Assembly (NCBI RefSeq): GCF_002128405.1
Contig: NZ_NETJ01000002.1
Span: forward strand, 558,001-622,000
Direction: 5' to 3'
Source: Gottfriedia solisilvae
GTDB taxonomy: Bacteria > Bacillota > Bacilli > Bacillales > Bacillaceae_G
DNA length: 64,000 nucleotides
Shown here one piece after another: positions 14,696 through 23,570 of this stretch; position 1 is the stretch's first letter, and the number at the start of each line of letters is the position of its first letter. The notes beneath the pieces are model-generated. The model saw nothing but the letters and a program-made list of their open reading frames with translations. It searched no databases and had not been told where the DNA came from. Made by a program: the position numbers and the translations under genes.

Positions 14696-14882
14696 AAACA
14701 CATGAGAGCCTATATTAATGTTTTTTTTAGAGGCAAAGCAAAGTCAGTACAATGTATCAGATTCAATTGCCCCATTTATACGGTAATGACAAATCATCAG
14801 AAATGTTTAATTGGATGAAAAGCATGCAATAATATCATTAAAATCATTTCCATGTAAATCTCTACCACTTGTAATTAGACAA

Positions 14883-15725
14883 CTATTTAATGGTTGAAAG
14901 TAACGGATCGATATTCACTTTCCATGGAGAAAGAGGTGACGTTCTCACCAAAGTAAAAGAAAGTTTGGTTCTAATCAGACCTATATCTTTTATGAAGAGA
15001 TTAACCTTAACTGGAATTTCAGTTGCAATGGAGTATGGCTCTGTCTCCTTTGTTTGGAGCAAAGCCCACTGTATAGCTTCTATTTTTTCTATTTTCTTAA
15101 GCTCATTTTTAATATTTTTTTGATTACTTATGGTAATATTTTTAGCCAAGCCTTTATCTCCGTTTTTAATGGTAACGAATAATACATTTAACAGTTGGGA
15201 AGGTGGAAGGTTATTCATATATTCATCAATCCTCCCAGCAGCTTTAAGGATCATCACTTGATGATTTATATCTGATCTTCCTGTCCGATGTGTAGTGCTT
15301 CCCCAAAAATGAATGCAAAAGTGACCACGGAAACCGTTTGGAAGAGAACCTGCACCATGTGGCATTCCGTGCATGGATGCAGGGATTAGGTTGTCATGAG
15401 CTAAAATTAATATAGCCCTTCTTCGCCAACTCCAGTTCCCATCGTATATTTCCTTCATTATCTTTGTATCTTCTCTTGTTAATGGCTGAACATCTGCATG
15501 CCTACTACCAGCTCTTCGTTGTACATCAAAGCTTTTGCCACTTTCCACATCAATTACAGTGAACTTTGAGTATTTTGGCAGTAATTTGTTGACAACTTCC
15601 CAATTCTGTATTTCTATTTGAAAGCTAATAGGAGAGAGAACTGGTTCGTCTGTCGTAGCGTAAGTAAGTTCTGCAAAGCAAAATAATGAAAGGGAAATGA
15701 TTACAGTAAAAAAAGCTTTTTTCAC
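14883..15725 (-). CDS. Secreted protein with Cys/His motif, L,D-transpeptidase-like
   Basis: This 280-residue protein has an N-terminal signal peptide (AFFTVIISLSLFCFAELTYA). The core segment HGMPHGAGSLPNGFRGHFCI then HFWGSTTH has invariant-looking His, Gly and Cys residues reminiscent of the catalytic region of L,D-transpeptidases (HGT..-S.GC-R), but it is not a standard YkuD motif. It is probably extracellular and may act on the cell wall; that function is inference. GTG start with a weak ribosome site. Read against the array. Confidence 0.6.
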   Translation of the reverse strand: MKKAFFTVIISLSLFCFAELTYATTDEPVLSPISFQIEIQNWEVVNKLLPKYSKFTVIDVESGKSFDVQRRAGSRHADVQPLTREDTKIMKEIYDGNWSWRRRAILILAHDNLIPASMHGMPHGAGSLPNGFRGHFCIHFWGSTTHRTGRSDINHQVMILKAAGRIDEYMNNLPPSQLLNVLFVTIKNGDKGLAKNITISNQKNIKNELKKIEKIEAIQWALLQTKETEPYSIATEIPVKVNLFIKDIGLIRTKLSFTLVRTSPLSPWKVNIDPLLSTIK

Positions 15726-15913
15726 AACTATATTTCAACTCCGATGTTTTGTATTTGAATATATCTATTTTGTGTTATTTTTTACATAAATTAGCTATTA
15801 AATAATTGGGAATATAAGGTATTCTTGATAAGGGAAAAGGGGATTAGTTTTGCAGTGGCTATTCATAGTTATGGCATTACTTAAATTTAACTAACTTCTT
15901 AATAAATTTTTAT

Positions 15914-15980
15914 TAACTAACGAGATCGTTAGTTGAATAGCATCTATAGAAAAAAGACCAAGAAATGTGGTCTATTTATG
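15914..15980 (+). repeat. Dispersed element, copy 17
   Basis: TAACTAACG-AGAT-CGTTAGTTGAA then a terminator (AGACCA / TGGTCT). The next copy is 3.6 kb away, the longest gap in the array. Confidence 0.8.
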
Positions 15981-16077
15981 TAATATTAAACTTAAACGCT
16001 TGTCTACTTTATAAAAATAAATGTTCTCCCAAAATTAAGTGGAGGAGAATACATTATTTTCATGCATAAGTAAATTA

Positions 16078-16124
16078 AAAATCCCTAGAAGTGTTGTAAT
16101 ATCAACGCTTATAGGGATTTTTTT
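16078..16124 (+). terminator. Terminator
   Basis: AAAATCCCTA pairs with TAGGGATTTT around a nested AAGTGTTG / CAACGCTT stem, followed by a T-run. Confidence 0.8.
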
Positions 16125-16186
16125 ATCGCTCTTTAAGAAACGACGTGGTCAACTGTTGTAAATTTTAAACGTTAATAAATAACTAC

Positions 16187-16210
16187 AAAGGGGTGAGAAT
16201 CCCTTTTTAT
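16187..16210 (+). terminator. Weak terminator
   Basis: AAGGG / CCCTT stem with an 8-nt loop and T-rich end. Confidence 0.5.
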
Positions 16211-16517
16211 TTAGACATCCTCAATTTAAAGTGACGCGACTTTTAAAGAAATTTATGAAAATTTCTTATAAAATTAATAGTTTTTTAAGAAATTGTTTAG
16301 AGGGAGTTCATCATTAAATATTATAGTTTTAGACAGGAGGAACAAAGTTAGCTAAGGGGGAAAAATTCTTGAGAACCCTCATTCAAGCCATTTTTATATA
16401 AAAGAGATTATACAAATTTTGTTAAAAGTAGGAACAAAATAATTATGATAGGATTCAAATGATACAAAAGTATTCTATCGATTAATTATAAATTAAATTT
16501 GGGAGTGGAGGATTTAT

Positions 16518-17660
16518 ATGACATTTTCTACAAGTAAAAGAAACAAATTATTGACTACTCTTGCTGCTACTGCAATGCTGTTGACAATTGTAACACCTGC
16601 ATCTGCGAACAATATGAGTACGCTTCAAACTGCAAAAATAAAGGTAAACAATTATTACAAACTATCTATCAGGAATGTTTCAGATGTTCAGAATTCTGCA
16701 AAGATCAAAACAGCTACTTTAAATTATTTGAATAAGAGCTTGACTATTAAGAAATATGCAAATGAAAAAGCTTATTTAATTAAAAGGGTCGAGGCTAAAT
16801 CACATGCAATTAATAAATATTACAAAAATAATCTATTAGAAACAAAAGGACAGGAAATGTCTAATATTCTAAGTAATACAAATTGGCAAGGTACGAGAGT
16901 ATACGATAAAAATCACCAGGACTTAACAAAGGAGAATGCAAATTTTATTGGTCTTGCAAAATATGATGGGAAATCAGGAAGATATGAATTTTTTGATGCT
17001 AAGACAGGTATTAGTCGTGGAGACACGGGAACTTTTTTTATTACAAGTGATGGTAAGAAGAGAATATTAATTTCAGAATCATTAAAATATCAAGCAGTTG
17101 TCGATATGATAAAACTGAACAAAGATATTTTTACTTATAAAAGAATGGGAAAAGATGCTAATGGCAACGATGTAGAGGTATTCGTTGAACATGTTCCATT
17201 TAAAGGAAAAAATCTTTCTTTTACTAGTCCGGACAAGCAGTTAGATACTACGACGGGTAAAATTATTAATACCCTTGATGGAGATATTATTTTAGGGAAC
17301 ACACTTTGGAACGGAACAAAAGTTTTAGATGAAAACGGTAATGATATAACAATGTATAATACTAACTTTATTAGTCTGGCTAAATATGATAACAAGTCTA
17401 ATAAATATGAGTTTTTCAGTCTAGCAACAGGTATAAGCCGTGGTGATTATGGATATTTCGATGTAGTTCACGAAAATAAAATAAGAGCCCATGTTTCTAT
17501 AGGTGATAATAAGTATGGAGCGGTTCTTGAAATCACAGAACTTAATAAAAATAAATTTACTTATAAAAGAACTGGTAAAGACAAAGAAGGTAGGGACATT
17601 ACTGTATTCGTTGAACATGAACCTTATAAAGGTCAATATAAGCCAAATTTTAGTTTTTAA
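16518..17660 (+). CDS. Secreted protein with two DUF4822 domains
   Basis: This 380-residue protein has a signal peptide (LLTTLAATAMLLTIVTPASA), a helical linker (residues about 35-110) and two tandem copies of DUF4822. Copy one is about residues 112-225 (NFIGLAKYDGKSGRYEFFDA, GISRGDTG, FVEHVPF) and copy two about 255-375 (NFISLAKYDNKSNKYEFFSL, GISRGDYG, FVEHEPY). GGAGTGGAGG precedes the ATG. DUF4822 proteins are exported and of unknown function. It is the largest plus-strand gene in the repeat-free gap of the array. Confidence 0.85.
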   Translation: MTFSTSKRNKLLTTLAATAMLLTIVTPASANNMSTLQTAKIKVNNYYKLSIRNVSDVQNSAKIKTATLNYLNKSLTIKKYANEKAYLIKRVEAKSHAINKYYKNNLLETKGQEMSNILSNTNWQGTRVYDKNHQDLTKENANFIGLAKYDGKSGRYEFFDAKTGISRGDTGTFFITSDGKKRILISESLKYQAVVDMIKLNKDIFTYKRMGKDANGNDVEVFVEHVPFKGKNLSFTSPDKQLDTTTGKIINTLDGDIILGNTLWNGTKVLDENGNDITMYNTNFISLAKYDNKSNKYEFFSLATGISRGDYGYFDVVHENKIRAHVSIGDNKYGAVLEITELNKNKFTYKRTGKDKEGRDITVFVEHEPYKGQYKPNFSF

Positions 17661-17760
17661 AAGTTTGGATTAAACGCTAAGAGTTTAGCTTTACTGTGAA
17701 TGAGAGATCTGGAAACATTTCAAATTTGATCATTAGCTTATTCATATATTTTATCCAAAG

Positions 17761-17791
17761 AAGCCATTCCACATATGGAGTGGCTTTTTTG
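17761..17791 (+). terminator. Terminator after the DUF4822 gene
   Basis: AAGCCATTCC / GGAGTGGCTT with a 6-nt loop and T-run. Confidence 0.85.
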
Positions 17792-17849
17792 ATGTAGTAA
17801 AGGAAGATGAACACTTGAAATTAAAAAGGTGGAAAAAGTAAATGGGAAA

Positions 17850-18063
17850 ATGGAAAACGTAGTTCAAGGTATAGCATTCAAGGTATAGCATTCAAGGTAT
17901 AGCAATAGTAATCATATTAACTTTTATTGATAAAATAACAATTTCTTATTTGTTCAAATACATCTCTATAATTGTAATACTATTTACAGTTATGTATATA
18001 GTATCTAAAATCAACGTAACATCTATATTTATTATATTTTTACCAGATTTAATTTTAAAATAA
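17850..18063 (+). pseudogene. Small membrane-protein gene broken by a 14-bp tandem triplication
   Basis: MENVVQGIA runs into a stop because the 14-bp unit TTCAAGGTATAGCA is present three times. With a single unit the frame would continue unbroken as IVIILTFIDKITISYLFKYI, then IIVILFTVMYIVSKI and VTSIFIIFLPDLILK, a two- to three-TM protein ending at 18063. Two extra units add 28 bp and shift the frame; one or four units would restore it. This could be a slippage mutation or phase-variable switch. Confidence 0.55.
17863..17904 (+). repeat. Three perfect tandem copies of a 14-bp unit
   Basis: TTCAAGGTATAGCA repeats exactly three times inside a coding frame. Confidence 0.95.
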
Positions 18064-18122
18064 GCAGCTAGTTGTCCAATATCACTTTTTTTAAGAATTA
18101 ATAAATTCCTTATCGGAATAAC

Positions 18123-18150
18123 GAGAGCAGCCAATGGCTGTTCTTTTTAT
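18123..18150 (+). terminator. Terminator with a residual repeat fragment
   Basis: GAGCAGCC / GGCTGTTC stem with T-run, immediately preceded by AATAACGAGAGC, which resembles the left half of the dispersed palindrome. Confidence 0.7.
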
Positions 18151-18269
18151 ATTCAAGTATTTACAAAGAGTTGTATAAAGTGTAAAATTACACTATAAGT
18201 TAATATAGGTAACTTTTGGGTAACATATACATAATCGTTATGAATTTATCTGTTAGGATGTGAACTAAT

Positions 18270-18740
18270 ATGAATAAAGATAAACTAATCGAACTCATCT
18301 CACAAAATGTGAGGTTGATTCGCCTAGAAAAAGGGTATTCGCAAGAAAAAATGGCAACCGTTCTTGGTATATCAAAGAAAACTCTAGTTCAAATTGAAAA
18401 AGAACGAACATCATTAGGATGGACAAACACGGTAGTAGTTTGTGCTTTGTTCAAGGATAGTATGATTTTAAAAAACTTTTTCGGTGATGAGCCGTTTGAG
18501 GTAATAGAAACACTCGCACATGATGAAATGAATACTCCAAAAGTTAAAACGTTAGGAGGGAAACTGTTTTGGAATGAAGTTGAGCATAAAGGCATCTATC
18601 GTGTACAACAAAACGTAATTAGTCAACATTATCGTATTTTAGATGATTCAGACTATCGATGGTATAGCTCATTTGAACTGGAAGATGTAATGAATCGTCT
18701 TTCTGAATTAATAAACAGTCAATCAAAAGATAATACATAA
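18270..18740 (+). CDS. XRE-family HTH transcriptional regulator
   Basis: The N-terminal domain is a classical lambda-repressor-like HTH (NVRLIRLEKGYSQEKMATVL, GISKKTLVQIEKER); the 156-residue protein continues with an alpha/beta C-terminal part (VEHKGIYRVQQNVISQHYRI) that may sense a ligand or partner. TAGGATG precedes the ATG. It is followed 24 bp later by a membrane-protein gene, and the pair resembles regulator/membrane-partner modules. Confidence 0.85.
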   Translation: MNKDKLIELISQNVRLIRLEKGYSQEKMATVLGISKKTLVQIEKERTSLGWTNTVVVCALFKDSMILKNFFGDEPFEVIETLAHDEMNTPKVKTLGGKLFWNEVEHKGIYRVQQNVISQHYRILDDSDYRWYSSFELEDVMNRLSELINSQSKDNT

Positions 18741-18764
18741 GAAAATTGAATCAAGGAGTTTAGT

Positions 18765-19067
18765 ATGAAAATTATTAGAAAGATTGGTTTGTATCCATTA
18801 CTACTCGCAGTAACAGCACTCTATACATCACTTAATCTAAAAGAAATGATAAATTGGGATTCAGGGATCGCAATCTTCGGAATGGGGGCCTATTTAGTTA
18901 ATTTTCTTTTACTAGTTTCACTAGCATGCCTTTTTGATTTTTTTTATGTTGGTTTAAAAAACAAAAAAATAAAAGGTTATTGGATAAGTTTTACATTAAT
19001 TTCAATGATTATTATATACACATTTTTTTATACAATAAGTATTCTTATTAATACGAACGTATATTAA
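18765..19067 (+). CDS. Three-TM membrane protein, partner of the XRE regulator
   Basis: A 100-residue protein with three hydrophobic segments (KIGLYPLLLAVTALYTSLNL, LVNFLLLVSLACLFDFFYV, WISFTLISMIIIYTFFYTI). CAAGGAG precedes the ATG. Co-directional, 24 bp after the XRE gene. No family recognised. Confidence 0.65.
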   Translation: MKIIRKIGLYPLLLAVTALYTSLNLKEMINWDSGIAIFGMGAYLVNFLLLVSLACLFDFFYVGLKNKKIKGYWISFTLISMIIIYTFFYTISILINTNVY

Positions 19068-19163
19068 TTAAGCCTTTAAAATGACAATAGCATCACATAA
19101 ACTAAATTTAAAAAAAGATTGATATCATGACATTATTACCTTGATAGAAAAGAGAGAAGAAGC

Positions 19164-19412
19164 ATGAAGAAGTTATTAGTTTTTATTTTAAGTTTAATTT
19201 ATGTTTCCTTAATGTATCAAGGGTCATTGTTTATAATCATCCCTTTATTCGGTGCAGTTCTTATACCATTGGGGCTTTTAATTTGTTACCATAAATCAAT
19301 TTATAAAGATAATTTAATGGGTAATTTAATGTCTGTATTTTCAACTCTATTAGCTACATTTATAGGGATATTAGCTAATTATTGTGGAGCGTATATAAGA
19401 TGGGAAATTTGA
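19164..19412 (+). CDS. Three-TM small membrane protein
   Basis: An 82-residue hydrophobic protein (LLVFILSLIYVSLMYQGSLF, LFGAVLIPLGLLICY, LMSVFSTLLATFIGILANYC) with AGAGAGAAG before its ATG. It overlaps the next small gene by 13 bp in another frame, a sign of translational coupling. Function unknown. Confidence 0.6.
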   Translation: MKKLLVFILSLIYVSLMYQGSLFIIIPLFGAVLIPLGLLICYHKSIYKDNLMGNLMSVFSTLLATFIGILANYCGAYIRWEI

Positions 19413-19555
19413 ATAACATTCTTCAACCTGATGCTGAATATCTAATGTATATAAAATTTTTTACATTAATTAATTTGGGAGGAGCATTTATACTCGGATT
19501 GCTATTTTTGTTTATAAAAATGTTCCAAAGAAAAAGAAAGATAAGACTAAATTAA
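19400..19555 (+). CDS. Single-TM small protein, coupled to the previous gene
   Basis: A 51-residue frame starting inside the previous gene: a short polar N-terminus, one TM helix (LINLGGAFILGLLFLFIKMF) and a very basic tail (QRKRKIRLN). The overlap and orientation suggest a two-component membrane unit. Its repeat begins 47 bp after the stop. Confidence 0.45.
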   Translation: MGNLNNILQPDAEYLMYIKFFTLINLGGAFILGLLFLFIKMFQRKRKIRLN

Positions 19556-19601
19556 ATCATTTGTGAATTTATTTCTATTATATAATTATTAATATCTTCT
19601 C

Positions 19602-19625
19602 CAACTAACGAGAGCGTTAGTTGAA
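19602..19625 (+). repeat. Dispersed palindrome, copy 18
   Basis: Perfect CAACTAACG-AGAG-CGTTAGTTGAA without terminator or tail. Confidence 0.85.
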
Positions 19626-19685
19626 CTAGCGATCAGTTTATAAAATCTAGTGTGTTATTAAATTAACAAGAAAAGGGATGAAATA

Positions 19686-19994
19686 TTGGATAAGTCAAAG
19701 TGGATACCATTGAATGATATCAAGGATGATGAAGAAATATGGGCAGGAGCAAGAGTTAGATTATACGATGTTGGATTGGATACAACTGAAAAAGAAAAAG
19801 ATTACTATGAATTTATAATTTCATACATTTACGATAATAATGACTATCTTCAATTAACCAATTTAACAACAGGTAAAGCAGGATATGTAACCTTTGTTTT
19901 AGAAAAGGATTTACCGAACAACTTTGGATTAGGTAAAACATTAAAATATTTATTAGGTTTAGAAAATGCCTATATTAAATTCGAGTTTGAATAA
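19686..19994 (+). CDS. Hypothetical acidic protein (102 aa)
   Basis: A soluble acidic protein beginning LDKSKWIPLNDIKDDEEIWA; the strand-rich core (ARVRLYDVG through YLQLTNLTTGKAGYVTFVLE) resembles small beta-sheet immunity proteins, but no family is recognised. TTG start with AAAGGGATG upstream. Stand-alone unit, repeat 57 bp after the stop. Confidence 0.55.
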   Translation: MDKSKWIPLNDIKDDEEIWAGARVRLYDVGLDTTEKEKDYYEFIISYIYDNNDYLQLTNLTTGKAGYVTFVLEKDLPNNFGLGKTLKYLLGLENAYIKFEFE

Positions 19995-20050
19995 TCAAAA
20001 ACTAAAAGAAGCACCTAATTTGAGGTGTATCCCTATTATATGTCCTTATT

Positions 20051-20129
20051 CAACTAATGAGCGCGTTAGCTACATAACGAAAGAAAAATAATAATAAAAA
20101 GGCGTTGCTCAGAGCAATGCCTTTTTATT
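20051..20129 (+). repeat. Dispersed element, copy 19, with terminator
   Basis: Palindrome CAACTAATGAGCGCGTTAGC then a strong terminator AAGGCGTTGCTC / AGAGCAATGCCTT (20096-20129) with T-run. Confidence 0.8.
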
Positions 20130-20179
20130 CTATTGTATAATTTAAGTACATCTTGAATGTAGGGGGCAATAAAAGTAGA

Positions 20180-20704
20180 ATGAAAGTTTATAAGGCAAAA
20201 ATTCAATTAGTATTTTTTTTAATAGTAATTGGTTTTATTTCACTGTTTTTTACAATCATGTTCTCGGTTAGTATAAGTCGATTTACTGTTTCAAATTTCT
20301 TCATTTGGATTGGATTAATTGCGCTTACTTATTTTTTATTTTGGTGCTCATACTCTTTGTTTCTTTCGAGAAAAAAAGGAGAAGGAGTCCATTGGGATGA
20401 TGAGGGGGTAGTAGTTGATTTTGAAGGTAATAAAATTTTTTGGAATGAAATTGAAAATATAGAATTTCATAAATCTGAAAATGAGATGCTTACGAGTTCA
20501 ACATATATAAGAGTATTCATTTATAAAGAAGAGCAAGTTAGATTGAGACATAAACTCCCATTTAAAAATATTTTTTGGAGATATAGTGGTAGCATAGATT
20601 GGATTACGATTGAAAAACCAAAAGAAATGCACGAAGCGCTTATTCAATTTTGGCAAGAAAAAAATAAACTTAGTTCTAACAAAAACGAAAACTCATTTAA
20701 TTAA
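20180..20704 (+). CDS. Two-TM protein with PH-like C-terminal domain
   Basis: A 174-residue protein: two TM helices (QLVFFLIVIGFISLFFTIMF, FFIWIGLIALTYFLFWCSYS) followed by a cytosolic domain, GVHWDDEGVVVDFEGNKIFW then NEIENIEFHKSENEM, with the strand pattern of bacterial PH (bPH/DUF304-like) domains. ATG at 20180 chosen; GGGGG lies 13 nt before it, a little far. Role unknown. Confidence 0.55.
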   Translation: MKVYKAKIQLVFFLIVIGFISLFFTIMFSVSISRFTVSNFFIWIGLIALTYFLFWCSYSLFLSRKKGEGVHWDDEGVVVDFEGNKIFWNEIENIEFHKSENEMLTSSTYIRVFIYKEEQVRLRHKLPFKNIFWRYSGSIDWITIEKPKEMHEALIQFWQEKNKLSSNKNENSFN

Positions 20705-20725
20705 GTTTTTTGCAAAGTTCTTCTT

Positions 20726-20787
20726 CTACTAACGCATGAGTAATTTGAATATCAAGATGGACTGTTTTGTCAGTCCTATTTTTTTAG
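20726..20787 (+). repeat. Dispersed element, copy 20 (CATG centre)
   Basis: CTACTAACGCATGAGTAAT then a terminator GGACTG / CAGTCC with T-run. Confidence 0.75.
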
Positions 20788-20931
20788 AATTAATGAGCAC
20801 TTTAATTGATTATGAGATAAGTATATACATTTAAATATTCCTTTGATCTGTTAAAAATATAGCGGAACTGTACGATGAAAATAGTATTCCACGTAAATTA
20901 TCAGTTTTCATGAAGTTAAAAGGAAGTTTAA

Positions 20932-21585
20932 ATGAGAAAGGAAAGATGTATGAAAAAAATAATAAATTTTATAATTTTAGCAATATTTATTACGATCTCT
21001 TATATTACAAATTCTACTTTAATTGAAATATTAGCAAGTTTATTTGGACTAATATGTATATACCTAGCTGCGAAAGAAAACATTTGGACCTATCCAACAG
21101 GAATTATAAATATAATTTTGTTTTTACTAATCTTCTACGATGCAAAATTATATGCAGATATGATGTTACAAGGAATGTTTTTCATATTAAGTTTGTACGG
21201 ATGGGTGTATTGGTTACGTAATCGTGGTGAGAAAAACGTTCGTCCAACAACAAAACTTAATTTAAGTGGATGGATTTTGGTAATAATTTTGACACCTATT
21301 TTATCATTTGTATGGGGATATCTTTTAAATGAATACACAGATGCGAGTGTACCATATTTAGATTCATTTATTGCAACAACAAGTGTAGTTGCTCAAGTCC
21401 TACTTTCTTCGAAGAAATTTGAAAATTGGTATCTATGGATCCTAGTGGATATTTTATCAGTTGGACTGTATGCATACAAAGGACTTTATACAATAAGCTT
21501 TACATATTTTGTATTTTTAATCATTTGTATTTTAGGTGTTGTTAAATGGAGGAAAGAATATGACAAAGGGGTTTATTCTGGGTAA
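20932..21585 (+). CDS. pnuC: Nicotinamide riboside transporter PnuC
   Basis: This 217-residue protein has about seven TM segments and the PnuC family pattern: ENIWTYPTGIINIILFLLIF, LYADMMLQGMFFILSLYGWV and the C-terminal ENWYLWILVDILSVGLYAYK. PnuC takes up nicotinamide riboside by facilitated diffusion, trapped by phosphorylation inside. AAGGAAG precedes the ATG. It overlaps the nadR-like gene by 26 bp, so uptake and phosphorylation are coupled in one cassette. Confidence 0.9.
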   Translation: MRKERCMKKIINFIILAIFITISYITNSTLIEILASLFGLICIYLAAKENIWTYPTGIINIILFLLIFYDAKLYADMMLQGMFFILSLYGWVYWLRNRGEKNVRPTTKLNLSGWILVIILTPILSFVWGYLLNEYTDASVPYLDSFIATTSVVAQVLLSSKKFENWYLWILVDILSVGLYAYKGLYTISFTYFVFLIICILGVVKWRKEYDKGVYSG

Positions 21586-22534
21586 GTTTATGCCACTGCA
21601 CCGCGGTCATTGTCACCTTATTCAAACAGCTGTTGATACTTGTAATGAAGTGACTGTTCTCGTTTGTAGTTTGCCAACCGAACCAATCGATGGAAACATT
21701 AGGTATGAGTGGGTAAAAAAAGCATTTCCAACAGTCAAAGTTATCCATTTTAAGGAGGTTGTTCCACAAGAACCTATAGAACATCCTCAGTTTTGGGATA
21801 TTTGGACAGAAATTGTGCAGCGCCATCATCCTGAGCAAATTGATTTTGTTTTTTCTTCTGAAGATTACGGATACAAATTAGCAGAATGTGTAGGTGCAAA
21901 ACATATTCTAGTAGACAAAGAGAGAAGAGTATTTCCAGTTTCAGGTACGCTGGTACGAAATAACCCTTTTGAGGTATGGGACTATATTCCAAATCACGTA
22001 AAACCATATTTTGTTAAACGTATTCTTATTCATGGTGGTGAAAGTTGTGGCAAGAGTACGCTAACTAAACAACTTGCAAACCACTTTGGAACGATTGGAG
22101 TACAAGAGTTTGCTAGAGAATGGATCGAAAATAATAACAATGAATTTAACTATAGTGATTTAATTCTTTTTGCTGAAGAGCAACATAAACAAATTGAAGA
22201 AGGTGTTCAAGTTGCCAATAAACTACTTTTTGCAGATACAGATAGTATGACGACTAAAATATATAGTGAAGAATATTTTGGTAAAGTGCATCCAAGTGTT
22301 GAACTATTATCAGAGAAATCAAATTGGGACCTTGTTCTGTTACTGAAACCTACAATACCTTATAAAGAAGAAATACAACGAAATTTTGGTCATAAGCGTG
22401 AGTATATGCATGAACGGTTTCAAAATATTTTAATCGAAAAAGGATTGCATTTCGTTGAAATTGATAAAGTAGCTGACGAGCGAATTAAACAAGCAATAGA
22501 GGCTATATATAATTTTTTTGATTTTAAAAATTAA
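21560..22534 (+). CDS. nadR: NadR-like bifunctional NMN adenylyltransferase / nicotinamide riboside kinase
   Basis: This 325-residue protein has an N-terminal nucleotidyltransferase domain (GKFMPLHRGHCHLI, the HxGH motif, then FPVSGTLVRNN) and a C-terminal kinase domain with Walker A HGGESCGKSTLTKQL. There is no N-terminal HTH, so it is the enzyme form without the repressor domain. GGAGG sets the ATG at 21560. With pnuC it forms a complete NAD salvage unit: import, phosphorylation to NMN, adenylylation to NAD. The repeat begins 55 bp after the stop. Confidence 0.9.
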   Translation: MTKGFILGKFMPLHRGHCHLIQTAVDTCNEVTVLVCSLPTEPIDGNIRYEWVKKAFPTVKVIHFKEVVPQEPIEHPQFWDIWTEIVQRHHPEQIDFVFSSEDYGYKLAECVGAKHILVDKERRVFPVSGTLVRNNPFEVWDYIPNHVKPYFVKRILIHGGESCGKSTLTKQLANHFGTIGVQEFAREWIENNNNEFNYSDLILFAEEQHKQIEEGVQVANKLLFADTDSMTTKIYSEEYFGKVHPSVELLSEKSNWDLVLLLKPTIPYKEEIQRNFGHKREYMHERFQNILIEKGLHFVEIDKVADERIKQAIEAIYNFFDFKN

Positions 22535-22588
22535 ATTTATGGGGTTAATATAAAATAATTAATTTAACAATTTCTTTATTCTCTTATA

Positions 22589-22681
22589 CAACTAACGTAT
22601 GCGTTAGTTGAACAAGAAAATCGACTATTTAGTTAGTCGATTTTTTTATTGATCTAACTAGCAGTTTTGGTTAAAGAAGGA
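22589..22681 (+). repeat. Dispersed element, copy 21 (complete)
   Basis: Palindrome 22589-22612 (TATG centre), terminator ATCGACTATTTAGTTAGTCG with T-run, tail ATCTAACTAGCAGTTTTGGT. Confidence 0.85.
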
Positions 22682-22738
22682 TAGAAATGGTTTTATGTTG
22701 AATTGGAATTATACAATGAAAATAGTAGGTGGAATTTT

Positions 22739-23548
22739 ATGAGCAAAATTATAAGTTATTATAATCAGTTTGATGAATGGGGAAGGCTTGAACGTGAACC
22801 GATAGAGTTCCAAGTTAACTGGCATTTTATAAAAAAATATTTGCCTAAAACAGGATGTATACTTGATAATGGCGCTGGACCTGGAAAATACTCAATGGAG
22901 CTTGCTAAAGAGGGTTTTAAGGTAACATTAACCGATTTAACACCAAAATTAGTTGGAATTGCAAAAAATAAAGCTCAGGAATTTCAATTAGAAGGACAAT
23001 TTGATGGTTTTTATACTGCTGATGCGAGAGAGCTTAATATGTTCAAAGATGAACAGTTTGATGCATCATTAATGCTTGGTCCTATGTATCATTTACAGGA
23101 AGAAAATGACCGTATTCAAGCGGTTCAAGAGTTATATAGAGTAACTAAAAAGAATGGACTTGTTTTTGTTGCTTTTATGCCTAGAATCAGACACATATTT
23201 AATTCACTCTTATCTCCAAATAATTGGAAGCCAAACGATAAAGTTGATACTATTCTTCAATTTTCTCAATCTGGTTGTTTCAATCACGCAGATGAGGGAC
23301 GTTTTACAGGCGCATATTATTTTAATATTGAAGACATCAATCCTTTTATGGAAACGCAAGGATTTGAAAGTGTGGATTTAATTGGTTCAAATGTAGGAGC
23401 TATTTTAAGCAATGATAGTTGGAATTATTGGAGAGACAAAGGTGAAACTGAGGTAGAAAAAATTATTAAATTAATTAAAGAAAAAGCAACGGACCCTTAT
23501 ATTCTTGGGATTTCCTCTCATCTACTCTACATTGGCAAGAAAAAGTAA
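22739..23548 (+). CDS. Class I SAM-dependent methyltransferase
   Basis: A 269-residue protein with motif I ILDNGAGPGKYSMELAKEG, motif II-like VTLTDLTPKLVGIA, and the post-III pattern LYRVTKKNGLVFVAFMPR. TAGGTGG sets the ATG at 22739; upstream codons in frame have no site. Similar small-molecule methyltransferases of unknown substrate are common in Bacillus accessory DNA. Repeat 23 bp after the stop. Confidence 0.85.
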   Translation: MSKIISYYNQFDEWGRLEREPIEFQVNWHFIKKYLPKTGCILDNGAGPGKYSMELAKEGFKVTLTDLTPKLVGIAKNKAQEFQLEGQFDGFYTADARELNMFKDEQFDASLMLGPMYHLQEENDRIQAVQELYRVTKKNGLVFVAFMPRIRHIFNSLLSPNNWKPNDKVDTILQFSQSGCFNHADEGRFTGAYYFNIEDINPFMETQGFESVDLIGSNVGAILSNDSWNYWRDKGETEVEKIIKLIKEKATDPYILGISSHLLYIGKKK

Positions 23549-23570
23549 AACTAATATTAATTTAAATTCT

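Larger units (their letters stand above)
14520..14882. other. Intergenic stretch with repeat copy 16 and a gene remnant
   Basis: Contains a terminator (14628-14660), the degenerate palindrome copy 16 (14672-14695), and a 26-codon plus-strand frame at 14752-14832 (MYQIQLPHLYGNDKSSEMFN) that looks like the C-terminal end of a lost gene. No intact gene seen. Confidence 0.5.
15726..16517. other. Gene-less stretch (about 790 bp) with repeat copy 17 and terminators
   Basis: Contains a 14-codon hydrophobic remnant (LQWLFIVMALLKFN) near 15850, repeat copy 17, and two terminators (16078-16124, 16187-16210). Between 16325 and 16400 there are two purine-rich sites (GGAGGAAC, AAGGGGG) and a 10-codon frame (LRTLIQAIFI), possibly leader peptides of the DUF4822 gene. 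Nothing else recognised. Confidence 0.5.
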
